This document shows positions 1-6,433 of a stretch of 18,560 bases of DNA, piece after piece; positions within the stretch are counted from its first letter, which is position 1; the number at the start of each line of letters is the position of its first letter. The position numbers and the translations under genes were made by a program. The DNA comes from Clostridiaceae bacterium (GTDB lineage: Bacteria > Bacillota > Clostridia > Oscillospirales > Acutalibacteraceae): assembly GCA_904501685.1 (NCBI GenBank), contig CAJGBX010000018.1, forward strand, positions 1-18,560, in the 5' to 3' direction. Under the pieces are notes generated by a model, which ran no database searches, was not told where the DNA came from, and worked only from the letters and a program-made list of their open reading frames with translations.

Positions 1-315
1 ACTGCCGGTCACGATTTGGTAAAAGAAGTGCAAAACGCACTTGATTCAAAGCGGTATACCTTAGTTGAAAAGCCGACCTTCGGCTCGGTAAAGCTTCCTG
101 AATTGGTGAAGGCTGTAACTGACGGTGAGGGATTTTCCGTTGAGCTTATAGGTCTTTGTACCGATATATGTGTTGTGTCAAATGCATTGCTTTTAAAAGC
201 TAATTTTCCTGAAATACCGATTTCGGTTGATTCGCTGTGTTGCGCCGGCGTAACGGTTGATAGTCATAATGCCGCATTGACTGTAATGAAAATGTGTCAA
301 ATCAATATAATTTAA
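1..315 (+). CDS. Isochorismatase-family cysteine hydrolase (nicotinamidase-like), 3' part
   Basis: This is the last 104 codons of a gene that begins before the window, open from base 1 in frame 1 and stopping with TAA at 313-315. Family members hydrolyse amides or isochorismate with an Asp-Lys-Cys triad. Two of the three are visible: the Lys of VEKPTFGS (residue 24 counted from base 1) and the Cys of CTDICVVSNAL (residue 57). The Asp lies in the missing N-terminal part. The ending CCAGVTVDSHNAALTVMKM looks typical of a clostridial subgroup usually annotated as cysteine hydrolase or nicotinamidase. The next gene, nadE, starts 12 bases after the stop, so the two are probably co-transcribed. That supports nicotinamide deamidation in NAD salvage, but the exact substrate is inferred from the neighbour only. 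Confidence 0.85.
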   Translation, partial: TAGHDLVKEVQNALDSKRYTLVEKPTFGSVKLPELVKAVTDGEGFSVELIGLCTDICVVSNALLLKANFPEIPISVDSLCCAGVTVDSHNAALTVMKMCQINII

Positions 316-327
316 AAGGTGATAAGG

Positions 328-1053
328 ATGTTTGATGCTAAAAGAATAAAAAATGATTGTGTAGAATGGATTCGTGAGTTTTTTCGTGAAAACGGACCCG
401 ATTGCAATGCAGTAATCGGTATTTCGGGCGGAAAGGATAGCTCGGTTGCGGCGGCACTTTGTGTTGAAGCGTTGGGTAAGGATAGGGTTATCGGTGTTTT
501 AATGCCTTGCGGCGTTCAGCACGATATTGATATGGCAGAACTGCTGGTTCGCCACCTTGATATTAAACATTATGTTGTGAATATTAAGGATGCCGTTGAT
601 GGTATTTCCTCGGCATTTCCGTTTGAACTTTCGAACCAAAGCAGGGTAAACCTGCCACCGAGAATCAGAATGGCTACCGTTTATGCAGTTGCACAGACAT
701 TTAACGGGCGCGTGGTTAATACCTGTAATCTGTCCGAGGATTGGGTGGGATATTCTACCCGTTACGGTGATGCCGCAGGTGATTTCAGTCCTATGTCAAA
801 CCTTACGGTGCAAGAGGTGAAGGCAATCGGACGTGAATTAGGACTACCTGATGTCTTGGTGGATAAGGTGCCGATTGACGGACTTTGCGGTAAAACCGAT
901 GAGGAAAATTTAGGCTTTACTTATGCAGAACTTGATAAATATATCCGTGAGGGTATTATTGACGACGCTCAGAAAAAGGAGTTAATTGACCGTAAGCACA
1001 AAATGAATTTGTTTAAGCTGCAGCTTATGCCGAGTTTTAAACCTGAATTATAA
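328..1053 (+). CDS. nadE: NH3-dependent NAD(+) synthetase
   Basis: NadE makes NAD+ from nicotinic acid adenine dinucleotide, ATP and ammonia through an adenylated intermediate in the cytosol. The 241-residue product has the ATP-pyrophosphatase P-loop SGGKDSS near residues 33-39, the internal segment NLSEDWVGYSTRYGD and the C-terminal region VDKVPIDGLCGKTDEENLG, all expected for this family. The length matches the single-domain, ammonia-dependent form. There is no N-terminal glutaminase (nitrilase) domain. I chose ATG 328 because AAAGGTGA at 315-322 is well spaced from it; an in-frame GTG at 319 would overlap that site. It lies 12 bases after a nicotinamidase-like gene and ends just before a terminator hairpin. 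Confidence 0.95.
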   Translation: MFDAKRIKNDCVEWIREFFRENGPDCNAVIGISGGKDSSVAAALCVEALGKDRVIGVLMPCGVQHDIDMAELLVRHLDIKHYVVNIKDAVDGISSAFPFELSNQSRVNLPPRIRMATVYAVAQTFNGRVVNTCNLSEDWVGYSTRYGDAAGDFSPMSNLTVQEVKAIGRELGLPDVLVDKVPIDGLCGKTDEENLGFTYAELDKYIREGIIDDAQKKELIDRKHKMNLFKLQLMPSFKPEL

Positions 1054-1056
1054 AAG

Positions 1057-1084
1057 ATAGCCCTGGGTAATTGCCCAGGGCTAT
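1057..1084. terminator. Bidirectional hairpin terminator between nadE and the TVP38-type gene
   Basis: An 11-bp perfect stem (ATAGCCCTGGG at 1057-1067 with CCCAGGGCTAT at 1074-1084) closes a 6-nt loop. It lies between convergent genes. The T-rich stretches on both sides are short (AATTCTTATAATT rightward, CTTTTATAATT leftward), so efficiency may be moderate. Confidence 0.75.
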
Positions 1085-1104
1085 AATTCTTATAATTCAG
1101 CATG

Positions 1105-1815
1105 CTATTTTTTCTGTTTTCTTTCGGTGTGCTTACGAGATAGAAAATTGTAAAGGAAATATCCGCCGATACCGAGCAACGCGGCTACGCCGAAAATAAT
1201 AATTGTGCTTAAATACTTTTGGTCACCGAAGGTTGACCCTGCAAAGGTTGAGGTTACAACCGACGGGATTCTGCAAAAGGTGCTGATAATCATAAATGTA
1301 CCGAATTTGATTTTTGTGACTCCGGCAAAATAGGTGATAAGGTCCTTAGGCGTGCCGGGTATGAAATATAGCAGTGCCATAAGTCCCACCAGCTTCTTGT
1401 CGTTGTTTAAAAATTTTAACCTTTTAAGGTCACGCTTGTCAATCATAATTGAGGTGAATTTTCTTCCCAAAAGCCGTGTTAAGCTGAATATAACAAGAGT
1501 GGCCAATGCCGAGCCGATAAGGCAAAGCACCGTTCCGACAATTCCGCCAAAGGCATAGCCTGCACCGATTTCGACAAACTCTCCCGGTATAAATGCAAAT
1601 ATAACTTGTAAAAATTGTATTCCAAGGAATATCAATACACTGTTTAAGCCGTTGTTACCGATAAACTCGCGGAATATTTCTGGATTTTTAGCTGTATCAA
1701 CAATTTTCGGACCTAAAGCAAGGGTACCTAAAACCATAAGTGCAATAAAAATGGCAATTGATATAAAAAGATAAATATTTCTGCCTGAAATAAATTTTTT
1801 GAAACTTATTTTCAT
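1105..1815 (-). CDS. TVP38/TMEM64 (DedA/VTT-fold) family membrane protein
   Basis: A 236-residue polytopic membrane protein of the VTT/SNARE-associated family. Family members are linked to lipid scrambling or transport and membrane homeostasis, but the substrate is generally unknown. The N-terminal TM segment is near residues 13-34. The signature region FIPGEFVEIGAGYAFGG is followed by a Gly-rich TM helix and an RLLGRKF turn. The second re-entrant motif is YFIPGTPKDLITYFAG. The C-terminal TM helix ends in a basic tail (SRKHTERKQKK). The start is supported by GGTGA five bases upstream of ATG 1815. It follows the YDG/MBG surface-protein gene on the same strand by about 50 bases without a strong terminator, so they may be co-transcribed. 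Confidence 0.85.
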   Translation of the reverse strand: MKISFKKFISGRNIYLFISIAIFIALMVLGTLALGPKIVDTAKNPEIFREFIGNNGLNSVLIFLGIQFLQVIFAFIPGEFVEIGAGYAFGGIVGTVLCLIGSALATLVIFSLTRLLGRKFTSIMIDKRDLKRLKFLNNDKKLVGLMALLYFIPGTPKDLITYFAGVTKIKFGTFMIISTFCRIPSVVTSTFAGSTFGDQKYLSTIIIFGVAALLGIGGYFLYNFLSRKHTERKQKK

Positions 1816-1865
1816 TAGGTCACCTCACTTTTTATAAGTTATTTTTAACTAAGGTACTCAAAATT

Positions 1866-3419
1866 TTATTTTTTCAAAATCTTCTTAACAGCCTTAATCA
1901 GCTTTTTCAGTTCCTCTGTTTTGTTGAAGAAAATCATTGCAAAGAAGAAAAGTGCTATAACCAGTCCAATTCCAATAATTACCGCTAAAATTATAATAAT
2001 TGTTTTTAGAATAGTCCAGGCAATTGAACCGCTTTCCTTTTTCTCAGGCTCTTTTTCGGTGACAAGCATAAACTGCGAGCACTCGCTTGTCTGTACTGCG
2101 GCATAGCCGCCGGCTGCGGTTGGCTTAAAGCAAACAATTCCGCCACCTGAGGTCAACTGATAAACTGTGATTTCTTTACCGTTTAAATTGGGGTCTACGG
2201 GTAGATATACCGTAAGATTTCCGTCAAAATCGGTCGAGGTAAAGCTTACGTCAAAGCTTGAAAGTATTTTTCCCCAACCTGCCGATGCTGCAAGCGTTAA
2301 ATAAGCCTCGCCATTAGGGTCAAGTGCTGATGCGGTAACCTTTTCATTAGGGCTAAAGTGACCGGCTATTTTTACCGAAGTGTTGCGGTCTAAAACTTGA
2401 TAGAAGCCGAAGCTTGAGATTTTTAACTGACCGTCAACAAAGGTCATTTCGTAGTTATCACTTAAGGCCAAGGTGCCTTTTGTTATAGCATAGCTGCCAA
2501 TGGTAAGACCGGACTGCCTTTCCAATTCGCCGGTAAAGGTGTTTCCGGGGATAAGCTCCTCAGATAGGGAGTAGGTCAGCTTAGGCTCGGTATCACCCAG
2601 GGTCATAACCAAACTATCGGCAGTGACGGTAATCGGACGTGGGGTAATTGACGCATTAAGAACAACAGTGTCCGAGGCTAATGCATACTTTGCTGCATCG
2701 TCGCCTACAAGCTTCAGTCCGCTTAAGGTAACCTTGGTTGCGGTTTTTACGTCAGCACTGTTGTATTCGGCTTTATTAAAGCTTAGTTTTACATTGTGTG
2801 CCTCATCAAGTCCTGTAAGTTTATAGCTTTTGTCGGTTATCACAGCATCAAGCTTGCCGTCATAAACCTTTGAAATTGCCTCACATCCCTCGGTTGAAAT
2901 TTTCACCTCAGGAAGCTTGGGACAGTCTATTGAAATCAGCGCTGTCGGCTCATCGCCAAAGGCTTGAACAGGAATATCTGTGTTACCGTCGGGCAGAACA
3001 CGACCCTCAACGGCAAGTTCACCCTCAGCCATTTTGAAATCGACCTCAATAATAATAGGGGTGATATCGGCTAAGCTATTGCTTACTGATTTTAATTTTA
3101 AGGCATAAGACCAACCACCTGAGAATGCTTTTTCGGGAAAATTGAAATTAAGCTTTCCGTCGGTTGCAGTTTTGGTATCTACGGTAAAGTCTGCCAGGTC
3201 GGTTTTTTCACCTCGCTGAACATCAAAGCCGTTGGCAATGGTGAGTGTTTGCTCGGTGACACCAAAGGTGAATTTTGTGTCGGCAGGAACAACACCGCCG
3301 ATTTTACATTCCAAGGTCATTGTAAAGGGTGCAGTATCACCCTCGGCATACGCTGTTAACGGCAGTATTGTAATAATAAGTATCATTAAAATAATTGAAA
3401 GGCTGTTTTTGAATTTCAT
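1866..3419 (-). CDS. Secreted membrane-anchored protein with YDG and MBG domains
   Basis: A 517-residue surface protein. Residues 1-25 form a Sec signal peptide (basic start, long hydrophobic core, AYA then E). Residues about 28-175 form a beta-rich domain I cannot name; TKFTFGV recalls pilin/FctA-like folds. Residues about 183-261 match a YDG repeat (KVYDGKLDAVI, ending ASITPRPITVTA). Residues about 262-335 match an MBG-type domain (LGDTEPKLTYSLS, SDNYEMTFVDGQLKI). A further beta region follows to about 455. One TM helix (about 467-498) and a Lys-rich cytosolic tail (TEELKKLIKAVKKILKK) end the protein. There is no LPxTG sorting signal, so anchoring is by the membrane. These domains usually occur in adhesin-like or extracellular proteins; a specific role is unknown. 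The start is fixed by CGGAGG just upstream. Confidence 0.8.
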   Translation of the reverse strand: MKFKNSLSIILMILIITILPLTAYAEGDTAPFTMTLECKIGGVVPADTKFTFGVTEQTLTIANGFDVQRGEKTDLADFTVDTKTATDGKLNFNFPEKAFSGGWSYALKLKSVSNSLADITPIIIEVDFKMAEGELAVEGRVLPDGNTDIPVQAFGDEPTALISIDCPKLPEVKISTEGCEAISKVYDGKLDAVITDKSYKLTGLDEAHNVKLSFNKAEYNSADVKTATKVTLSGLKLVGDDAAKYALASDTVVLNASITPRPITVTADSLVMTLGDTEPKLTYSLSEELIPGNTFTGELERQSGLTIGSYAITKGTLALSDNYEMTFVDGQLKISSFGFYQVLDRNTSVKIAGHFSPNEKVTASALDPNGEAYLTLAASAGWGKILSSFDVSFTSTDFDGNLTVYLPVDPNLNGKEITVYQLTSGGGIVCFKPTAAGGYAAVQTSECSQFMLVTEKEPEKKESGSIAWTILKTIIIILAVIIGIGLVIALFFFAMIFFNKTEELKKLIKAVKKILKK

Positions 3420-3483
3420 TCCGTATACCTCCGATTATAGTATAAAATACAATATATATCCTTATAATTTAATTTTCTGATTC

Positions 3484-3512
3484 ATAATAAACTATTTTTC
3501 GAAAAACTGCAA
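3484..3512 (-). promoter_or_regulatory. Predicted sigma-A promoter for the YDG/MBG protein gene
   Basis: Read leftward, TTGCAG (3507-3512), a 17-nt spacer and TATTAT (3484-3489) form a near-consensus promoter about 65 bases before the start codon. The spacer holds a perfect 12-bp palindrome, TTTTTCGAAAAA, at 3495-3506. Confidence 0.6.
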
Positions 3513-3589
3513 GAAATATAACAAAATTGTAACGAGTAACAAAAATGATATTTGTTTTGAAGCAGGGCAGAATAGCTATCGGTGATGAA

Positions 3590-4297
3590 ATGGATTATAT
3601 AAATGTGACTGTTTCAAGTGTGATTTCCTTGGTTGTGCTGTTTTTGCTTGCAAAATTGATAGGCAACCGTCAGATTTCGCAGTTGACGTTGTTTGATTAT
3701 GTTAACGGAATCACAATCGGCTCCATTGCCGCCGAAATGGCTACAGACCTTGAAATGCATTGGTCCGAAACCCTACTGGCTATGGTCATTTACGGTATTG
3801 CTACTGCATTGATATCATATATTTGCTGTAAGTCGTTAAAATTCAGAAGATTTTTGAACGGTAAGTCAATTATAGTGTACGAAAACGGCAAATTTTCCAT
3901 TGACGGATTAAAAAAAGCACGTCTTGATATTAACGAGTTTTTGACTCAAAGCCGTATTAACGGGTATTTTGATTTATCAGAAATTAAAATAGCAATAATG
4001 GAGCAAAACGGTAAGCTGAGCTTTCTGCCGAAATCGGATTACCGACCGATAACGCCTAAAGATATGGCATTAACAGTACCGGGTGCAGGAATTACCGTAA
4101 ACGTGGTTATTGACGGCATTGTTTTAGAACAAAATCTTGAGTCGGCAGGACTTTCTAAAGCACAGCTTTTAACCGAAATGTCAAAGGCTAAAGCTGAGGA
4201 TTTAAAATCGGTAATGCTTGCAACGGCTGACCAAAACGGTGTAGTAACATTTTATAAAAAGGATACCGTCAGTACCTCTCGTGACCCATTTCTGTAA
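3590..4297 (+). CDS. DUF421 (YetF-like) membrane protein
   Basis: A 235-residue protein of the DUF421/YetF family: three N-terminal TM helices (about residues 6-22, 34-52 and 58-80) followed by a soluble alpha/beta C-terminal domain. The family signature after TM1 is clear (GNRQISQLTLFDYV). The soluble part contains GKSIIVYENGK and LTQSRINGYFDLSEIKIAI, which match the usual 'LR..GY..ie....ilE..G.lS' pattern. The molecular function of the family is unknown. I chose ATG 3590 because GGTGA lies just before it and the membrane helix then starts where family members start. An in-frame ATG at 3545 lacks a ribosome site and would add 15 polar residues. A 57-codon gene follows after 51 bases. Confidence 0.85.
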   Translation: MDYINVTVSSVISLVVLFLLAKLIGNRQISQLTLFDYVNGITIGSIAAEMATDLEMHWSETLLAMVIYGIATALISYICCKSLKFRRFLNGKSIIVYENGKFSIDGLKKARLDINEFLTQSRINGYFDLSEIKIAIMEQNGKLSFLPKSDYRPITPKDMALTVPGAGITVNVVIDGIVLEQNLESAGLSKAQLLTEMSKAKAEDLKSVMLATADQNGVVTFYKKDTVSTSRDPFL

Positions 4298-4348
4298 TTG
4301 CCGAAATTCAGGGCATAATATAGAAAACAGTAAAAGGGAGGTGAAAGA

Positions 4349-4522
4349 ATGAACCCCGTAGATAATAAAAATGAGTACAACCCCAGAGAAAGTCAGTATT
4401 TCCAAGGCCTTCCGGCATTTGTGCAGGAGTCTATTATGCAGTCGGCAGGCTCTATTGAAAATGATGAGGAGCTTCGTGCTGCTGCCGAGCAGTTGATTAA
4501 GGCTGATAACGGCTTGATTTAA
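4349..4522 (+). CDS. Unrecognised 57-residue acidic protein
   Basis: A short gene with an excellent ribosome site (GGGAGGTGA at 4336-4344) four bases before ATG 4349, ending in TAA 4520-4522. The product begins MNPVDNKNEYNPRESQYFQ, has a central hydrophobic patch (GLPAFVQESIMQS) and ends in an acidic amphipathic helix (NDEELRAAAEQLIKAD). There is no signal peptide, TM helix or Cys. I do not recognise a named family, though I recall similar 'LPxFVQE..MQSG' small proteins in clostridia. It lies 51 bases after the DUF421 gene with no terminator between, so co-expression is likely. The strong ribosome site, normal codon use and soluble-looking helix argue for a real gene. Confidence 0.75.
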   Translation: MNPVDNKNEYNPRESQYFQGLPAFVQESIMQSAGSIENDEELRAAAEQLIKADNGLI

Positions 4523-4590
4523 ACAGAAGGTCTTTTAAAAAACTTTGTTATATCGGCTTTCTTTAGACAAGGGAGCCTTAAAAAGAAAAA

Positions 4591-4616
4591 AGCGAGCAGG
4601 TTTTAACCTGTTCGCT
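4591..4616 (-). terminator. Intrinsic terminator of rpmB
   Basis: Inverted arms AGCGAGCAGG (4591-4600) and CCTGTTCGCT (4607-4616) pair with one G-U. Read leftward, the hairpin is followed by TTTTTCTTTTT (complement of 4580-4590), a classic U-tract 28 bases after the rpmB stop. It may also stop rightward transcription from the 57-codon gene, where ATAATTTCTT follows. Confidence 0.8.
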
Positions 4617-4643
4617 ATAATTTCTTACTTTTAGTATCTAAAA

Positions 4644-4832
4644 TTAGATAGCACGAGTAACCTTACCGGAACGGAGGCAACGGGTGCAGGCATAAATCCT
4701 ACAAGGAGCACCGTTTACGATAGCCTTAACGCGCTTTACGTTGGGCTTCCAGGTTCTGTTGGTACGTCTGTGTGAGTGAGATACCTTGATACCGAAAGTG
4801 ATTTCTTTGCTGCAGATGTCACACTTTGCCAT
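4644..4832 (-). CDS. rpmB: 50S ribosomal protein L28, zinc-binding form
   Basis: A 62-residue large-subunit ribosomal protein. It begins MAKCDICSKEITFG and contains the conserved SHSHRRTNRTWKPNVKRV stretch. Cys4/Cys7 and Cys49/Cys52 (CDIC and CTRC) form the zinc-ribbon pairs of the 'C+' type of L28; zinc-independent paralogues lack them. Length and order are normal for Firmicutes. The start is fixed by AAGGAGGTG (complement of 4841-4849) eight bases upstream. It is a single-gene unit with its own promoter and a strong terminator, divergent from the HAD phosphatase gene. Confidence 0.96.
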   Translation of the reverse strand: MAKCDICSKEITFGIKVSHSHRRTNRTWKPNVKRVKAIVNGAPCRIYACTRCLRSGKVTRAI

Positions 4833-4898
4833 GAGTCTGCACCTCCTTAGTCATTCTATACGTAATTCATAATTAAACTACATACAATCGCAAATGAT

Positions 4899-4927
4899 AT
4901 AATAACAGAAACTTTTGCAATTTGCAA
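4899..4927 (-). promoter_or_regulatory. Predicted sigma-A promoter of rpmB
   Basis: Read leftward, TTGCAA (4922-4927), a 17-nt spacer and TATTAT (complement of 4899-4904) match a vegetative promoter. The predicted start of transcription leaves a leader of about 60 bases before rpmB. Confidence 0.6.
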
Positions 4928-4998
4928 GCATTATTTTTATAATTTCGAAAAAATTTTCAAAATACTGTAAGTCTTATTTAAAAAGTATTTCAATATAG

Positions 4999-5027
4999 TT
5001 GCTTTTTTCCGAAAAATAGTGTATAAT
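4999..5027 (+). promoter_or_regulatory. Predicted sigma-A promoter of the HAD/dCMP deaminase operon
   Basis: TTGCTT (4999-5004), a 17-nt spacer and a perfect TATAAT (5022-5027). Transcription would start near 5034, giving a leader of about 33 bases to the GTG at 5067. It diverges from the rpmB promoter about 70 bases away. Confidence 0.65.
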
Positions 5028-5066
5028 TGACAAGAATTACACTGGAAACGATTGGAATGGTGCCTT

Positions 5067-5714
5067 GTGGCGATAAAAGCCGTTATATTTGACCTTGACG
5101 GAACATTGCTTAATACGTATGAGGATTTGGCAAATGCGGTGAATTTCGCACTTAAGGAGAACGGATATCCTGAACACGAACCGGAAAAATTTAAAATTTT
5201 TACCGGCAACGGCACAGATGTGATGATTATGCGTGCTTTACCTGTGTATTGCCGAAATGAAGAGACGCTAAAAAAGATACGCGAAATTTATTTTCAGTAT
5301 TATAATGCTCATTCAGGTGAGTGTACACGTGTGTATGACGGTATAATGGAGCTTTTGCAGGAACTAAAGCTTAAAGGGATAAGGTTGGCCGTTACCTCTA
5401 ATAAGATTGAGTTTATGACTCAGAGTGTTATTAAGGAATATTTCGGTGACATCTTTGATTATGTTACAGGTCAGGGTGAAGGCGTAGCACCTAAACCGGA
5501 CCCGTCTATGGTAAAAAAGGCTATGAACGCTCTTTCGGTTGAGCCCTCAGAGTGCCTTTATGTCGGTGATACCGATGTTGATGCTCAAACCGGCAAAAAT
5601 TCCGGTATTTTCACCGTTGGTGTGCTATGGGGCTTCCGCGATGAAAAAGAGCTTAGGGAAAACGGTGCAGATGTAATTGTCAGCAAGCCTTTGGAAATAT
5701 TAAACTACATATAA
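5067..5714 (+). CDS. HAD-superfamily phosphatase (phosphoglycolate phosphatase/PpaX-like)
   Basis: A 215-residue haloacid dehalogenase-type hydrolase. Motif I is FDLDGTLLNT with the nucleophile Asp9 and acid/base Asp11. Motif II is AVTSNK, motif III the Lys of VAPKPDPSMV, and motif IV GDTDVDAQTG, binding Mg2+. The helical cap between motifs I and II (about residues 15-80) is the type found in Gph, PpaX and 5'-nucleotidase-like members, so the substrate is a small phosphate ester or pyrophosphate but cannot be named. I favour GTG 5067 (MAIKAVIFDLDG), the usual family start. A TTG at 5052 is in frame, and neither has a strong ribosome site. The dCMP deaminase-like gene follows 36 bases later, hinting at nucleotide metabolism. 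Confidence 0.85.
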   Translation: MAIKAVIFDLDGTLLNTYEDLANAVNFALKENGYPEHEPEKFKIFTGNGTDVMIMRALPVYCRNEETLKKIREIYFQYYNAHSGECTRVYDGIMELLQELKLKGIRLAVTSNKIEFMTQSVIKEYFGDIFDYVTGQGEGVAPKPDPSMVKKAMNALSVEPSECLYVGDTDVDAQTGKNSGIFTVGVLWGFRDEKELRENGADVIVSKPLEILNYI

Positions 5715-5750
5715 ATTTATGCTTATTTTGAAAAAGAGGTGCTTTAAATT

Positions 5751-6230
5751 ATGAAACGCAGTGATTATCTCGGTTGGGACGAATATTTTATGGGTATTGC
5801 CTTGTTGTCCTCTCAGCGCAGTAAGGACCCGAGTACTCAGGTTGGCTCGTGTATCGTCAACAGTGAAAACCGCATTATGGCGGTTGGCTATAACGGTATG
5901 CCCTACGGCTGTGATGATGATGAATATCCGTGGGACCGTGAGGGCGAACCTTTGGACAGCAAGTATATGTTTGTTTGTCATGCCGAGCTTAACGCAATTC
6001 TTAATTTTAACGGCGGCTCAATGAAGGGTTTTAGAATTTATACTACTCTTTTCCCTTGTAATGAGTGTGCTAAGGCTATTATTCAAAAGGGGATTGCAGA
6101 GGTTATTTATCTTTCGGATAAGTACGCCGATGCCGAAATGACCAAGGCCGCGAAAATGATGTTCAAATCAGCAGGTGTTATCTGCCGCGAGTATGAGCAG
6201 ACAATGAAGGTTGCCGAATTAAAGCTTTAA
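5751..6230 (+). CDS. Deoxycytidylate (dCMP) deaminase-like protein (ComEB type)
   Basis: A 159-residue zinc-dependent cytidine deaminase-fold enzyme, predicted to convert dCMP to dUMP and so feed thymidylate synthesis. The zinc site is intact: His77-Ala-Glu79 (CHAELNAI, Glu as proton shuttle) with Cys103 and Cys106 in PCNEC. The N-terminal SQRSKDPSTQVGSCIVN and GYNGMPYGCDDDEYPW stretches are typical of dCMP deaminases rather than free-nucleoside or tRNA deaminases. The length fits the ComEB/dCMP deaminase family. AGAGGTG at 5734-5740 supports ATG 5751. It is second in a two-gene operon behind the HAD phosphatase, and a strong terminator follows. Confidence 0.9.
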   Translation: MKRSDYLGWDEYFMGIALLSSQRSKDPSTQVGSCIVNSENRIMAVGYNGMPYGCDDDEYPWDREGEPLDSKYMFVCHAELNAILNFNGGSMKGFRIYTTLFPCNECAKAIIQKGIAEVIYLSDKYADAEMTKAAKMMFKSAGVICREYEQTMKVAELKL

Positions 6231-6246
6231 TTTTATTGTTGCTTTT

Positions 6247-6286
6247 TTAAAACCGATTGAGTCAGTCAATCGGTTTTAATTTTTTT
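6247..6286 (+). terminator. Strong intrinsic terminator after the deaminase gene
   Basis: A perfect 14-bp stem (6247-6260 with 6266-6279, core ACCGATTGA/TCAATCGGT) around a 5-nt loop is followed directly by seven T (6280-6286). It ends 17-56 bases after the stop codon. Confidence 0.92.
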
Positions 6287-6307
6287 GTGAATTTTCTTCG
6301 GTTTCTC

Positions 6308-6336
6308 TTGCAGTAGTGAGCATAATCTATTATAAT
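6308..6336 (+). promoter_or_regulatory. Predicted promoter of the mre operon
   Basis: TTGCAG (6308-6313), a 17-nt spacer and a perfect TATAAT (6331-6336). Transcription would start near 6343, leaving a 5' leader of about 90 bases before mreB. A weaker second candidate lies downstream: TTTACA 6381-6386, an 18-nt spacer and TAAATA 6405-6410. Confidence 0.65.
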
Positions 6337-6347
6337 ATAATAGATTA
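6323..6347. promoter_or_regulatory. 25-bp palindrome over the mreB -10 box, candidate operator
   Basis: Two perfect 12-bp arms, TAATCTATTATA (6323-6334) and TATAATAGATTA (6336-6347), flank one central A. The palindrome covers the -10 element and the likely transcription start, a position where a dimeric repressor would act. Part of the symmetry could be chance in AT-rich promoter DNA. Confidence 0.45.
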
Positions 6348-6433
6348 ATTGTATATTGGGTATGAGTGCCTGATATTTAGTTTACATAATACTTGCGTTA
6401 AGCATAAATACAAAACAACTTCGGAGGCGTTGT

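Noticed and set aside
1866..1990. LPxTG-type sortase signal at the end of the surface protein
   Set aside because: The C-terminal TM helix and basic tail resemble a sorting signal, but no LPxTG or close variant precedes the helix and the tail is about 19 residues long, longer than usual.
3545..3589. Upstream ATG 3545 as start of the DUF421 gene
   Set aside because: There is no ribosome site before it, and the extra 15 residues are polar and unlike the family. ATG 3590 has GGTGA just upstream.
5700..5981. Minus-strand open frame over the HAD/dCMP deaminase junction
   Set aside because: It overlaps the start of the deaminase gene, whose zinc-site motifs are intact, and it has no ribosome site or recognisable motif.
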